The position numbers were made by a program, and so were the translations under genes. Under the pieces are notes generated by a model, which was given only the letters and a program-made list of their open reading frames with translations, made no database searches and had not been told where the DNA came from. Below, in pieces: positions 46,081 through 55,216 of a stretch of 64,000 nucleotides of DNA (positions are counted from its first letter, which is position 1; every line of letters starts with the position of its first letter). Origin of the DNA: Pseudomonas fluorescens (lineage in GTDB: Bacteria; Pseudomonadota; Gammaproteobacteria; Pseudomonadales; Pseudomonadaceae); assembly GCF_902497855.1 (NCBI RefSeq), contig NZ_CABVHU010000002.1, positions 124,001-188,000 of the forward strand, read 5' to 3'.

Positions 46081-47531
46081 TGCGCTTGTCCGAGCTGAAA
46101 AATGCTGGCCGCAGTCCTGGCCTGCCATTGAGCATTTCATTGGCCGATGCCGCCGGCCCTGCCGAATTGCAGTTATTGAGCCTGTTGCGGGTCTTGCCCG
46201 GGCAGCGTTATGTCGGCGCCGGTGTCTGGCGCGGTCGGCCGGTATTGGCCAAATTGCTGGTCGGCAGCAAGGCGGCGCGGCATTTTCAGCGTGAGCTGGA
46301 TGGCGTGCGTTTGCTCGCCGCCCAGGGCCTGACCACCCCACAGCTGTTGGCCGACGGCCTGAAAGAGGGCGAGGGCGGTTGGCTGCTGTTTGATTTTCTT
46401 GAGGGCGCCGAGAGCCTGGGGGAGGCCTGGAAGAAGGTCGAGCATTTGGCCCTGTTGGCGGATGAGCAATCGGCGGTCCTGGCCGATGCGCTGGGCGCGA
46501 TTGGTCAGCTGCACCGCAAAGGCCTGTGGCAGGAAGACCTGCATCTGGACAATCTGCTGCGCCAGCGCGGCCGGCTGTATTTGATCGATGGCGCGGGCAT
46601 TCGTGTCGAGACGGCCGGCAACCCCCTGTCGCGGCAGAAAGTGCTGGAAAACCTCGGTGTGTTTTTTGCCCAGTTGCCCAAGTCGCTGGAGCCCTTCACC
46701 GAAGAATTGCTGGTGTATTACCTGCTGAGCAACGGTGAGCATGCCTTGCCCATGGAAGCCTTGCAAAAGCAGATCGACAAGGTTCGACGCTGGCGCCTCA
46801 AAGACTTCCTGATCAAGGTCGGCCGTGAATGCACGCTGTTCAGTGTCCAGCGCGGGGCATTCGGTTTACGGGCGATTCGCCGGGAGGAAGAAGCGGCGAT
46901 GCTGCCGGTGCTGGCGCAGGCCGACGCGCTGCTCGAGCAGGGCCATCTGTACAAGACCGGCGGCGCAGCGAGCGTCGGCAAGGTCGACGTGGCTGGCCGC
47001 ACGCTGGTGATCAAGCGCTACAACATCAAGGGCGTCGCCCACTGGCTCAAACGCTTCTGGCGCCCGAGCCGTGCCTGGCACTCCTGGCGCGAAGGCAATC
47101 GGCTGGCGTTTCTCGACATTGCCACGCCCAAGCCTTTGGCGTTGCTGGAAAGACGGTTTCTCTGGTTGCGCAGCCGGGCTTATCTGATTACCGAGCATCT
47201 GTCGGGGCCGGACATCATTGAGCGCTTTGCGCCGTACATTGAGAGCGGCGATGCGCCGGAGGCTGAGCTGGCTGCGCTGGATCATTTGTTTGCGCAGTTG
47301 ATTCGCGAGCGGATCAGTCATGGGGATTTCAAGGGGCACAACCTGTTCTGGCAGGAAGATCGCTGGGCGCTGATCGACCTGGATTCGATGTGTCAGCATG
47401 GCTCTGTGGGCAGCTTTGCCCCGGCGTATGCGCGGGATCGGGCAAGGTTCATGCGTAATTGGCCCGAAGCCAGTGCGCTTTATCAAGTCATCGATCAGCG
47501 TCTGCCCAGGGAAATCGCCAGCGCCGTCTGA
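46080..47531 (+). CDS. Tandem kinase-fold LPS protein (PA5006-like)
   Basis: 483 aa, about twice the size of its neighbours. It contains two kinase-like modules. The first has QEDLHLDN (151-158) and LIDGAGIR (168-175). The second has SHGDFKGHN (413-421) and LIDLDSM. Both catalytic Asp residues are present. The role is probably phosphorylation or another transfer on the LPS core (inference). It ends the waaF-led operon; a perfect hairpin begins 6 bases after its stop. Confidence 0.85.
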   Translation: MRLSELKNAGRSPGLPLSISLADAAGPAELQLLSLLRVLPGQRYVGAGVWRGRPVLAKLLVGSKAARHFQRELDGVRLLAAQGLTTPQLLADGLKEGEGGWLLFDFLEGAESLGEAWKKVEHLALLADEQSAVLADALGAIGQLHRKGLWQEDLHLDNLLRQRGRLYLIDGAGIRVETAGNPLSRQKVLENLGVFFAQLPKSLEPFTEELLVYYLLSNGEHALPMEALQKQIDKVRRWRLKDFLIKVGRECTLFSVQRGAFGLRAIRREEEAAMLPVLAQADALLEQGHLYKTGGAASVGKVDVAGRTLVIKRYNIKGVAHWLKRFWRPSRAWHSWREGNRLAFLDIATPKPLALLERRFLWLRSRAYLITEHLSGPDIIERFAPYIESGDAPEAELAALDHLFAQLIRERISHGDFKGHNLFWQEDRWALIDLDSMCQHGSVGSFAPAYARDRARFMRNWPEASALYQVIDQRLPREIASAV

Positions 47532-47536
47532 ATCGC

Positions 47537-47558
47537 CTTCGCCGGCTTGCCGGCGAAG
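47537..47558 (+). promoter_or_regulatory. Perfect hairpin directly after the tandem kinase gene
   Basis: CTTCGCCGGC and GCCGGCGAAG form a 10-bp stem with a two-base loop centre, starting 6 bases after the stop. No T-run follows. It resembles a solitary REP core and may protect the message 3' end. Confidence 0.6.
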
Positions 47559-47681
47559 AGGCCGCGAGTGTCACCAGAGGACAAGTTCTTATGAAATGTC
47601 CTACATGATCTCCAGACCCCGTGAACTATGCCTCTGAATAGCCACGATGCTAACTTGCCTGACGTACTCGGAGGGCAGGTC

Positions 47682-48014
47682 GTGACTATAAAAAAGGCTG
47701 TTGTAATCGGAGCATTCTCCCTGGCTTTATCCGGCTGCGGGACCGCCGTGACGATGCTGCAGCATGACGCCGAAACGGCAAAGGATCTCCGGCAACGACA
47801 GACCTACTGTCAATCCATCCCTCGTGCCTACAGCGGCCTGGCCTACGACTTCTGCATACTCAACTCGCCGCCCAGTCATACGGCAGGTGCAGCGCAAACG
47901 GGGTTTGTACCACTGATCTTTTTCGACCTCGTCGCCTCCGGGTTACTGGACACGGTCGTCCTGCCTTACACCATTTATCGCCAAAGTGAAGACGGGAGCC
48001 TCTGGCTCAAGTGA
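47682..48014 (+). CDS. YceK/YidQ-family lipoprotein
   Basis: 111 aa. Starting at GTG 47682 the protein has a lipoprotein signal peptide TIKKAVVIGAFSLALSGCG with the lipobox LSGC (lipidated Cys near residue 18). The body shows YSGLAYDF, FFDLVASGLLDTVVLPYTIY, typical of the YceK/YidQ family of small outer-membrane lipoproteins. GGAGG lies 7 bases before the GTG, which decides the start against a longer frame. The function is unknown. It is not part of this locus in P. aeruginosa as I recall, so it is an insertion. Confidence 0.85.
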   Translation: MTIKKAVVIGAFSLALSGCGTAVTMLQHDAETAKDLRQRQTYCQSIPRAYSGLAYDFCILNSPPSHTAGAAQTGFVPLIFFDLVASGLLDTVVLPYTIYRQSEDGSLWLK

Positions 48015-48092
48015 TGGCGCCGCAATTGCGATGGGTTCTGTCGCGACAGACCTGTGTAAACAACCGCAGGGTCATTCCCGCCATGTTTACGC

Positions 48093-48098
48093 TATAAT
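48093..48098 (+). promoter_or_regulatory. Candidate -10 box for the carbamoyltransferase transcript
   Basis: TATAAT within ACGCTATAATCCCGCC, about 95 bases before the GTG start at 48192. No good -35 is seen 17 bases upstream. A new promoter here would make sense because the upstream lipoprotein gene ends 177 bases away. Confidence 0.4.
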
Positions 48099-48191
48099 CC
48101 CGCCCTTTAGCTGCTTCTCGCCCCTTGCGAGGGGCACATCAATTTTCGAGGCGCCTTGCGCCTGCATGCAGACTAAAGAGGCTAGACCCCT

Positions 48192-49949
48192 GTGGCATTG
48201 ACGATTCTTGGCCTGTCCGGCGCCCTTAGCCATGATCCTTCCGCAGCCTTGTACATCGACGGCAAGCTGGTCGCGGCGGCTGAAGAAGAGCGCTTTGTAC
48301 GCGATAAACATGCAAAGAACCGCATGCCTTACGAATCGGCGAAATTCTGTCTCGAGCAGGCCGGCATCAAGCCGTCCGATGTTGACGTGGTAGCGATTCC
48401 GTTCGCGCCGATCAGCCTGTTCGGCAAGGCCCGCTGGCAATACGCCAAGCGTTACTGGTACGCCCCGGATCGCGCCCTTGACGCGATCCTGATGGGCAAC
48501 CGTCGCTACAAGCGCTATCGCAACAAGATTGTCTGGTGCCTCGAGCAACTGGGCTTCGATCCGAAGAAGATCAAGATCGAGCCGGTCGAACACCACCTGG
48601 CCCATGCCTCCAGCGCTTACCACTGCTCCGGCTTCAAAGAGAAAACCGCGATCCTGGGGATCGACGGCAAGGGTGAGTACGCCACGACCTTCTTCGGTTA
48701 TGGCGAAAACGGCAAGATCCACAAGATCAAGGAATTCTTCGATCCGGACTCCCTCGGCGGCCTGTATGGCGCGATTACCGAGTTCCTCGGTTTCGAGATG
48801 CTCGACGGCGAGTTCAAGGTCATGGGCATGGCGCCTTACGGCGATGCCAGCAAATACGATTTCTCGCGCCTGGCCTCGTTCGAGAACGGCGAGCTGGTGA
48901 TCAACACTGAATACGCCAACGTCATCGGCCTGCGTCGCTATAAAGAAAAGGGCAAGGGCTTCTACTTCTCGCCGAAGCTGATCGAGTGGCTGGGTCCCAA
49001 GCGCGAAGGCGACATCGCCGACGAGCCGTACATCCACTACGCCGCGAGCATGCAAGCGCTGTTCGAGAAGCTGGCGTTGCAGATGATCGACCATTACCTG
49101 GGCGATGTGCTCAAGGAAACCGGCAAGCTGGCCTACGCCGGCGGCTGTGCGTTGAACGTCAAGCTCAACCAGAAAATCATCGCTCGCGATGACGTCAAGG
49201 AACTGTTCGTCCAGCCTGCGTCCGGCGATGCCGGCACCGCGGTGGGTGCGGCAGCTTACGTGTCCCACGCCCGTGGAGTACCGGTCGAGAAGATGGAACA
49301 CGTCTACCTCGGTCCGTCCTACAGCAACGAAGACGTGATCGCCGCCTGCGCCCGTCACCCGAGCAAGCCTGAATGGCGCAAGCTCGAGAACATGCCGGAA
49401 AACATTGCCAAGATCATGGTCGACGGCAACCCGGTGGCCTGGTTCCAGGGTCGCATGGAGTTCGGTCCGCGGGCCTTGGGCGGTCGCTCGATCATCGGCT
49501 GCCCGAGCGCCGTTGGCGTGGCTGACCGGATCAACCACCAGATCAAGTTCCGCGAGCGCTGGAGGCCTTTCTGCCCATCGATGCTCGACACCGTCGCGCC
49601 ACAGATGATCAAGATCGACCACCCGGCGCCGTTCATGACCTTCACCTTTGAAGTGGCTGAAGAGTGGAAGACCCGCGTGCCGGAAGTCGTCCACGAAGAC
49701 GGCACCTCCCGGGCCCAGGTGCTCAAGCGCGAATACAACCCGCGCTACTACGACATGATGAAGGCGCTGGAAGTGCTGACCGGTAACGGCGTCTCGCTGA
49801 ACACCTCGCTCAACCGTCGTGGTGAACCGATGATCTGCTCGCCGACCGATGCCCTGAACATGTTCTACGGTTCCGATCTACAGTACTTGATCATGGAAGA
49901 CATCCTGGTGGTCAAAGAGGGCGCGAACGCATATGACACGCTCGGCTGA
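48192..49949 (+). CDS. O-carbamoyltransferase of the LPS core (NodU/CmcH family)
   Basis: 585 aa. The N-terminal Kae1-like domain has LGLSGALSHDPSAAL and EHHLAHASSAYHCSGF; the C-terminal domain has GRMEFGPRALGGRSIIG. These are the hallmarks of carbamoyltransferases that use carbamoyl phosphate and ATP. The equivalent P. aeruginosa gene (PA5005) is thought to carbamoylate core heptose. The start is GTG, in a region with its own likely promoter. It overlaps the next gene by 17 bases. Confidence 0.92.
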   Translation: MALTILGLSGALSHDPSAALYIDGKLVAAAEEERFVRDKHAKNRMPYESAKFCLEQAGIKPSDVDVVAIPFAPISLFGKARWQYAKRYWYAPDRALDAILMGNRRYKRYRNKIVWCLEQLGFDPKKIKIEPVEHHLAHASSAYHCSGFKEKTAILGIDGKGEYATTFFGYGENGKIHKIKEFFDPDSLGGLYGAITEFLGFEMLDGEFKVMGMAPYGDASKYDFSRLASFENGELVINTEYANVIGLRRYKEKGKGFYFSPKLIEWLGPKREGDIADEPYIHYAASMQALFEKLALQMIDHYLGDVLKETGKLAYAGGCALNVKLNQKIIARDDVKELFVQPASGDAGTAVGAAAYVSHARGVPVEKMEHVYLGPSYSNEDVIAACARHPSKPEWRKLENMPENIAKIMVDGNPVAWFQGRMEFGPRALGGRSIIGCPSAVGVADRINHQIKFRERWRPFCPSMLDTVAPQMIKIDHPAPFMTFTFEVAEEWKTRVPEVVHEDGTSRAQVLKREYNPRYYDMMKALEVLTGNGVSLNTSLNRRGEPMICSPTDALNMFYGSDLQYLIMEDILVVKEGANAYDTLG

Positions 49950-51063
49950 ACGCCATGTGCTGCAGTTCTGTCACGGCTATGACGGGCCGTTTCTGGACTG
50001 CGCCCGGCAGTACGCCAGCCTGTTCGCGGGGACCGGTTATCGAGTGACCACGGTGTTTCTGACCGGGGTTGCCGATGCCGAAGTCGCCGCGGGATGCGCT
50101 TGCGATGAAGTGCTGTTCATGGAATACAGCTCCAAGGCCATTCGTGGCCTGAAGCTTGGCGCCATCGGCGATCTGCGCAAGATCGCCGCCTCGCGCAATT
50201 TCAGTTTCTGTATTGCTCACCGATTCAAGCCGATTTATATCGCCTTGCTGGGTACTTCGTTGCCGGTGATTGGCGTGCATCACGCCTTTGACGATTACAA
50301 GCGTGGCACCCGTAAACTCTTCGCGAATATTTTCCGCAAGCGCCTGTGCCTGCTTGGCGTTTCCGATGCGGTACGTGACGACATGCGCAGTTGCCTGCCG
50401 AAATGGCCGGCCGCGCGTATTCAAACGCTCTATAACCGAATCGACGTACCGGCATTACAAGAGAGCCAGGTGTCGGTTCGCGAAGCACGGGAAACCCTCG
50501 GTCTGCCGATGGATGCGTGGATCGTCGGCAACGTCGGGCGGCTGCACCCGGACAAGGATCAGGACACGCTGCTGCAAGGGTTTGCCACAGCGCTGCCGGG
50601 TTTGCCGGTCAACAGCCAATTGGTGATTCTCGGTGCCGGTCGACTGGAGCAGGACCTCAAGGCCCTGGCGCGTGAGCTGGGCATCGGCGACCGCGTGCTG
50701 TTCCTCGGCCAGGTGCCCGAAGCCCGGCGGTATTTCCGTGCCTTCGATGCATTTGCCCTGAGCTCCGATCACGAACCGTTCGGCATGGTGTTGCTGGAGG
50801 CCATGGCCGCCGGTGTGCCGTTGCTCGCCACGGCGTGTGGCGGCGCCAAGGAAGTGGTCGAAGGCGTAGGCATTCTATTCCCGTTGGGCGATGCCGGGCG
50901 TTTGGCTCAAGGGCTGCAACATCTGGCCGCCATGGACGAGCAGCAACGTCATCAGTGTGCCGAGCTGATGCTCGACCGCTTGCAAGAGCGCTTCTCCGAC
51001 CGCGCGGTGCGTGACGCCTTCTGGCGTTTGCCGCCGGTTACCGAACTGGCACCGAGGGGCTGA
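49933..51063 (+). CDS. Family 4 glycosyltransferase of the LPS core (PA5004/WapH-like)
   Basis: 376 aa. GT-B fold with GNVGRLHPDKDQDTLLQG and the donor-site block EPFGMVLLEAMAAGVPLLA, which has the EX7E pattern of GT4 enzymes. In P. aeruginosa the gene at this position is assigned to adding an outer-core glucose (recollection, moderate certainty). It is coupled to the carbamoyltransferase gene (17-base overlap) and to the next gene (TGATG). Confidence 0.9.
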   Translation: MTRSAERHVLQFCHGYDGPFLDCARQYASLFAGTGYRVTTVFLTGVADAEVAAGCACDEVLFMEYSSKAIRGLKLGAIGDLRKIAASRNFSFCIAHRFKPIYIALLGTSLPVIGVHHAFDDYKRGTRKLFANIFRKRLCLLGVSDAVRDDMRSCLPKWPAARIQTLYNRIDVPALQESQVSVREARETLGLPMDAWIVGNVGRLHPDKDQDTLLQGFATALPGLPVNSQLVILGAGRLEQDLKALARELGIGDRVLFLGQVPEARRYFRAFDAFALSSDHEPFGMVLLEAMAAGVPLLATACGGAKEVVEGVGILFPLGDAGRLAQGLQHLAAMDEQQRHQCAELMLDRLQERFSDRAVRDAFWRLPPVTELAPRG

Positions 51064-51959
51064 TGCTCAACCGATTTCAAGGCTGGCGCGAACGTGGCTG
51101 GACGGCAGTCGACGCCTCGACCTACGCCGAGGCCTGGCAACGTTATGGCGGCAGCGTCGCCACTCATCCCATGGTGGTCGAGCGGCTGGCGCAGTTGGCC
51201 GACATCCCGGTGCGTTACCTGGCCTGGGAGCAGCATGGCGACGTCAAAGCCGCGATCCCGACCTGGGGTCGCGACCTGGCCTTGTCCAAGGATGTGCTCA
51301 AGCGCCGAGGTAAAAAGGGCTTGTTCGACCTGGGCAATGCCGAGTTCATTCTGCCGGCCGCCGCCGATGCCCAGGCCCCGCTGCGTCATCGCGGGCGTTA
51401 CCTGTCGGCATTGAACGAAGGCCGCTTTACCGGCATCAGGTTGCAGGCCGAACAACTGGCCATGGCCCGCACTCCCGAAGAACTGTCGAAGAAGTTCCGC
51501 TACAACCAGCGCCGCGAACTGCGGCTGCTGGAAGAGGCGGGTGGAGTGGTACGGCCGGTCAGCGAGTTTTCCAGCGGCGAGTTGGCAGCGATCTATTGCG
51601 ACCTGTTCCAGCGCCGTTGGGGGTTCCCGGCGACAGGTGCCGAACGGATGGCCGAGGTCATCGAGTTGCTGCGTGACCTGTTGATCGGCTCGGTGATCTT
51701 CCTTAACGATGCGCCGATAGCGATTCAGCTGGTCTACCGTGTGGAGACACCGAACTGGATCAGCGTCGAATACATCAACGGCGGCGTCGATCCCGAAACC
51801 CGGGAATTCAGTCCCGGCAGCGTCTTGAGTTTTCTCAACACCCAAAGCGCGTGGGAGCATGCCCGGGCGCTGGACAAACCCCTGCGCTTTTCTTTCGGTC
51901 GCGCCGACCGTGAATACAAGGATCGCTGGTGCAATCCTGTGCCGGTGTTCACCGTATGA
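51063..51959 (+). CDS. Mig-14 family protein
   Basis: 298 aa GNAT-like protein. KFRYNQRRELRLLEEAGG and SFGRADREYKDRWC are typical of Mig-14, first described in Salmonella as needed for resistance to antimicrobial peptides; P. aeruginosa has it at this position. The biochemical activity is unknown; the fold suggests acyl or aminoacyl transfer. No signal peptide. ATGA overlap with the deacetylase gene. Confidence 0.88.
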   Translation: MLNRFQGWRERGWTAVDASTYAEAWQRYGGSVATHPMVVERLAQLADIPVRYLAWEQHGDVKAAIPTWGRDLALSKDVLKRRGKKGLFDLGNAEFILPAAADAQAPLRHRGRYLSALNEGRFTGIRLQAEQLAMARTPEELSKKFRYNQRRELRLLEEAGGVVRPVSEFSSGELAAIYCDLFQRRWGFPATGAERMAEVIELLRDLLIGSVIFLNDAPIAIQLVYRVETPNWISVEYINGGVDPETREFSPGSVLSFLNTQSAWEHARALDKPLRFSFGRADREYKDRWCNPVPVFTV

Positions 51960-53398
51960 GCCAGCCCATGAATCGTAAACAGCAACTGCTCAAGCGCCAT
52001 CGGCGCAACAAACGCCTCGGCCTGTTGATTGCGCTGGTGCTATTGATTGCCTGCGGCGTGCTGGTGGTCTGGTGGCTGCCGGTGGTGCTCGCGGTTCTGG
52101 GCTGGATTGCCCACGAGGCATGGTTTGCCGACCATCTGTTTTATTCACCCGCAGACGATTATCAGTACAGCTTCCCACCGTACACCCAGCAGCCCAAGGT
52201 GCGCCTGGACGGGGACCGGTTGCGGCTGGACGAGGGGGTGATGCTGGTCGACAACGCCACCCTGATATTGGCACTGCGGATAAAAAGCACCTGGCTGGGA
52301 CGTTTTATCGATCCCGTTGTCGAGCTGGCCGGTGGTGCTGATCCGGACCGCCAGACCTTCGAGCGTGGCGTCGATGGCTTGCGTTACCTCAATCTCACGG
52401 GGCAGGCCGCTGTACTGTCACAAGGTGAGTTGCGTCTGCGCGGACGTTTCTGCCGATTACTCGGCGAGCCGGTGCTCTCGGCGTTCGAACATCCGGATTA
52501 CAGCCTTCAGCGGGTGATGGTGATCGCCCCCCACGCCGACGACGCCGAGCTGGCCGCATTCGGCTTGTACAGCGGTGCCGAACAAAGCTGGATCGTGACC
52601 ATCACCGCCGGTGAAATCGAGGCCGGGCACTATCGACAGATGGGGCTCGATGACGTCGAAGCGTCTCGGCTGAAGGGCTCGTTGCGCGCCTGGGACAGTA
52701 TCAGCGTGCCGTTATGGGGAGGCGTGCCTGCGCAACGCTGTATTCAACTGGGCTACTTTTGCCTGCAGTTGCCTGCCATGCAGAGCGCGCCGACCGAGGC
52801 CATGGCGTCCCGTGAAGCACAGCTGAGCGATACCCGATATTTCCGCCGATTCAATCCATTTGCCTTGGGCAGTGATGTTGATGGCCTGCCGTCCTGGAAT
52901 AATCTGCTGGCTGATTTGCGTGAGTTGATCGAACGCATCGAGCCTCAGGTCATTGTCTTGCCGCACCCGCACCTGGATCCCCATCCGGACCACCTGTGTT
53001 CGCAGCAAGCGGTGATGCAGGCCTTGAGCGGCACGGCGTGGCAGCCCGAAACATTGCTGCATTACGCCAATCACCTGCACGACAACGATCGTTGGCCAAT
53101 GGGCGACGCGGGCACGGGTGTGGCACTGCCGCCCCAGATCGGAGTGCATGAATCGTTGCGCCCCTGGACCCTGTGTCTGTCGACCGACAGCCAACGGCGC
53201 AAGGCCCTGTCGCTGGGCATGATGCACGACCTTCAGCCCCGGCCTCCCTTCAAGCGTCTGCTGCGCCGAGCGATACAACGTTGCCTGGCGGCTCGACGCT
53301 GGCGGGCGTTCGGCGAAAACGATTTTATGCGTAAAGCGGTACGACGCCACGAGTTGTTCTGGGTCCAGGAATTGTCTGGAAAGAGAGAGTCCAATTGA
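51956..53398 (+). CDS. dnpA: PIG-L family de-N-acetylase (DnpA-like)
   Basis: 480 aa. A basic N-terminus and two hydrophobic segments (about 20-60) anchor it in the membrane. The PIG-L domain begins near 190 with the zinc motif APHADDAELAAFG and continues with HPHLDPHPDH. It should remove N-acetyl groups from an LPS sugar. In P. aeruginosa the equivalent gene (PA5002, dnpA) affects tolerance to fluoroquinolones (recollection). ATG 51956 overlaps the mig-14 stop. The next gene starts inside its last codons. Confidence 0.87.
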   Translation: MSQPMNRKQQLLKRHRRNKRLGLLIALVLLIACGVLVVWWLPVVLAVLGWIAHEAWFADHLFYSPADDYQYSFPPYTQQPKVRLDGDRLRLDEGVMLVDNATLILALRIKSTWLGRFIDPVVELAGGADPDRQTFERGVDGLRYLNLTGQAAVLSQGELRLRGRFCRLLGEPVLSAFEHPDYSLQRVMVIAPHADDAELAAFGLYSGAEQSWIVTITAGEIEAGHYRQMGLDDVEASRLKGSLRAWDSISVPLWGGVPAQRCIQLGYFCLQLPAMQSAPTEAMASREAQLSDTRYFRRFNPFALGSDVDGLPSWNNLLADLRELIERIEPQVIVLPHPHLDPHPDHLCSQQAVMQALSGTAWQPETLLHYANHLHDNDRWPMGDAGTGVALPPQIGVHESLRPWTLCLSTDSQRRKALSLGMMHDLQPRPPFKRLLRRAIQRCLAARRWRAFGENDFMRKAVRRHELFWVQELSGKRESN

Positions 53399-54351
53399 AA
53401 GTCCTGTTTCTGGTACAGAAAGAGCAGCGGGCGATTCTCGATCGGCTGTATGACGGCATCGCCGAGCATTGCGAGTGCGACAAGCGCGAATTGAGCAGTG
53501 AAGAGCAAGACGACTTGCGTGGGTATTTCCGCAAGCATGTCGATGTGACCCGCTATGACCGTATCGTGTTTTTTCTGCGCTTCAAAAAAGAAATCAGGCA
53601 GGTGAGGTTCATCCAGACCGTGCCCAACCTGGTCATTCTTGAGCACGATGCCTACCAGAATTACATTGCGTGCAAATACACCGGCAAGTTCAGCGCCCAT
53701 TACCGCAAGTTGCCCTGGGCGCGGGTGATCAGCTCGGGTTTCATGGTGAGCGAGCGTTTGCGCGCAGAGGGCTTCGACGCGGTATTCGTGCCGAAGGGGT
53801 ACGACCAGACATTGCTGCAGGACCAGGGTCGCGAGCGGGATATCGAGCTGGCGTTTGTCGGCAGCACCAACAGCGTCGCCTACAGTGGCCGCAAGGCGCT
53901 GCTCGATGAGTTGGGGCGAGTCGAATCGATGGTCGTCACGCGCACCAAATCCGGTGAAGAGTACTGCGACACACTCAACCGCATTCGCTTCTTCGTCAGC
54001 GCCGATGTCGGCATGGGCGAATTCATGATCAAGAACTTCGAGGCCATGGCATGTGGCTGTGTGTTGCTGGCCTACGATCAGGGCGCGGCGGAAAGCAGCG
54101 CACTGGGTTTGCAGGACATGCATAATGTGGTGCTCTATCAAGATATCCCGCAGCTCCAGCAGAAGCTGGCCGTATTGCGGGCCGACCCGGAGCTGGCGCA
54201 GCGCATCGCCGCCAATGGTCGCGAACTGGCGGTCAGTCAGTTCAGTTTTGCGCGGATTGGCCAGCGTATCGTCGAAGCGCTCGAGCCTGCACTGCGCCCT
54301 GGCGCGCCGCTGGGGCTGCTGGAAAAAGTGCGTCTGAAACTGGGCGTTTGA
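53395..54351 (+). CDS. Glycosyltransferase of the LPS core (PA5001/Ssg-like)
   Basis: 318 aa, GT-B type with a CgeB-like C-terminal half: ELAFVGSTNSVAYSGRKALL and MGEFMIKNFEAMACGCVLLAY in two blocks. It starts at TTG 53395, which overlaps the previous stop as TTGA. Homologues at this position affect the cell-surface sugar and phage sensitivity in pseudomonads (recollection). The sugar donor is unknown. Confidence 0.8.
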   Translation: MKVLFLVQKEQRAILDRLYDGIAEHCECDKRELSSEEQDDLRGYFRKHVDVTRYDRIVFFLRFKKEIRQVRFIQTVPNLVILEHDAYQNYIACKYTGKFSAHYRKLPWARVISSGFMVSERLRAEGFDAVFVPKGYDQTLLQDQGRERDIELAFVGSTNSVAYSGRKALLDELGRVESMVVTRTKSGEEYCDTLNRIRFFVSADVGMGEFMIKNFEAMACGCVLLAYDQGAAESSALGLQDMHNVVLYQDIPQLQQKLAVLRADPELAQRIAANGRELAVSQFSFARIGQRIVEALEPALRPGAPLGLLEKVRLKLGV

Positions 54352-54406
54352 CAAGGTTTGGTCAGCCGTTGAATGGCTGGCACTTTGACTTTTAATCGGG
54401 AATCAG

Positions 54407-55168
54407 GTGCACTTTTCTAACGAAAGTAACATCACATTAGTGGTCACCAGCTGTGGCCGCCTGGACCTGCTCAAAATGACTCTCGAGAGTTTTGACCGGT
54501 TCAATACCGCCGCCATCCGCGAAGTCTTCATCACTGAAGATGCGGGGGATGATCAGGTGCACTCGGTCATTCCCGCCCATTGGAAAGATCACTGCACGGT
54601 GTTCGTCAATCGCCCGAAACTCGGCCAGTTGGCGTCGATCGATCTGGCGTACGAACACGTCGCCACGCCCTACATCTTTCATTGCGAGGATGACTGGGAG
54701 TTCTATCGTCCGGGGTTTGTGGAAGACTCCATGGCCATCCTCGAGTTGCGCCCGGAAATTCTCCAGGTGTGGTTGCGCAACTATATCTACGATCTGTGTG
54801 TTCACAGCCCCTACATTCACCTGGGGGCCCGTGAAATTATCGGTGGGGTGCCGTGTTACCCGCTAATCTCCGATAAACCCGAGTGGCAGAGTTTTTCGCT
54901 GAATCCCGGACTGCGTCGCGTGAAGGAATATCGACTCTGCGCCCCATTTGCCGATCACGGTGGGGAGAAGGCGTTGTCGCAGCGTTACGCACAGCTCGAT
55001 TTGACCGCCGTGACGCTGGAGGGGGATGCCGTTCGGCATACCGGATTTGGCCTCCATGTACAGACGTCGGTTGAGCGTCGGCGCAAGGTGCGCCGCAGTC
55101 GACGTGACCATGTGAAGTCCGGATTGATTCTATTGCTGGGAGTCTGCATTGGCTGGTTCATCAACTAA
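54407..55168 (+). CDS. Family 2 glycosyltransferase with C-terminal membrane tail
   Basis: 253 aa. ITLVVTSCGRLDLLKMTLES at the start and HCEDDWEFYRPGF as the DXD-like motif show a GT-A family 2 enzyme. A basic stretch is followed by a C-terminal hydrophobic segment (SGLILLLGVCIGWFI), an unusual single-pass tail. The GTG at 54407 follows GGGA. It sits where wapR lies in P. aeruginosa but does not look like a clear WapR; the linkage it makes is unknown. Confidence 0.8.
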   Translation: MHFSNESNITLVVTSCGRLDLLKMTLESFDRFNTAAIREVFITEDAGDDQVHSVIPAHWKDHCTVFVNRPKLGQLASIDLAYEHVATPYIFHCEDDWEFYRPGFVEDSMAILELRPEILQVWLRNYIYDLCVHSPYIHLGAREIIGGVPCYPLISDKPEWQSFSLNPGLRRVKEYRLCAPFADHGGEKALSQRYAQLDLTAVTLEGDAVRHTGFGLHVQTSVERRRKVRRSRRDHVKSGLILLLGVCIGWFIN

Positions 55169-55216
55169 GTGCACCACCGCTTGTCACCCGGGACCCATGC
55201 ATTGGCTTGTTGCTCT

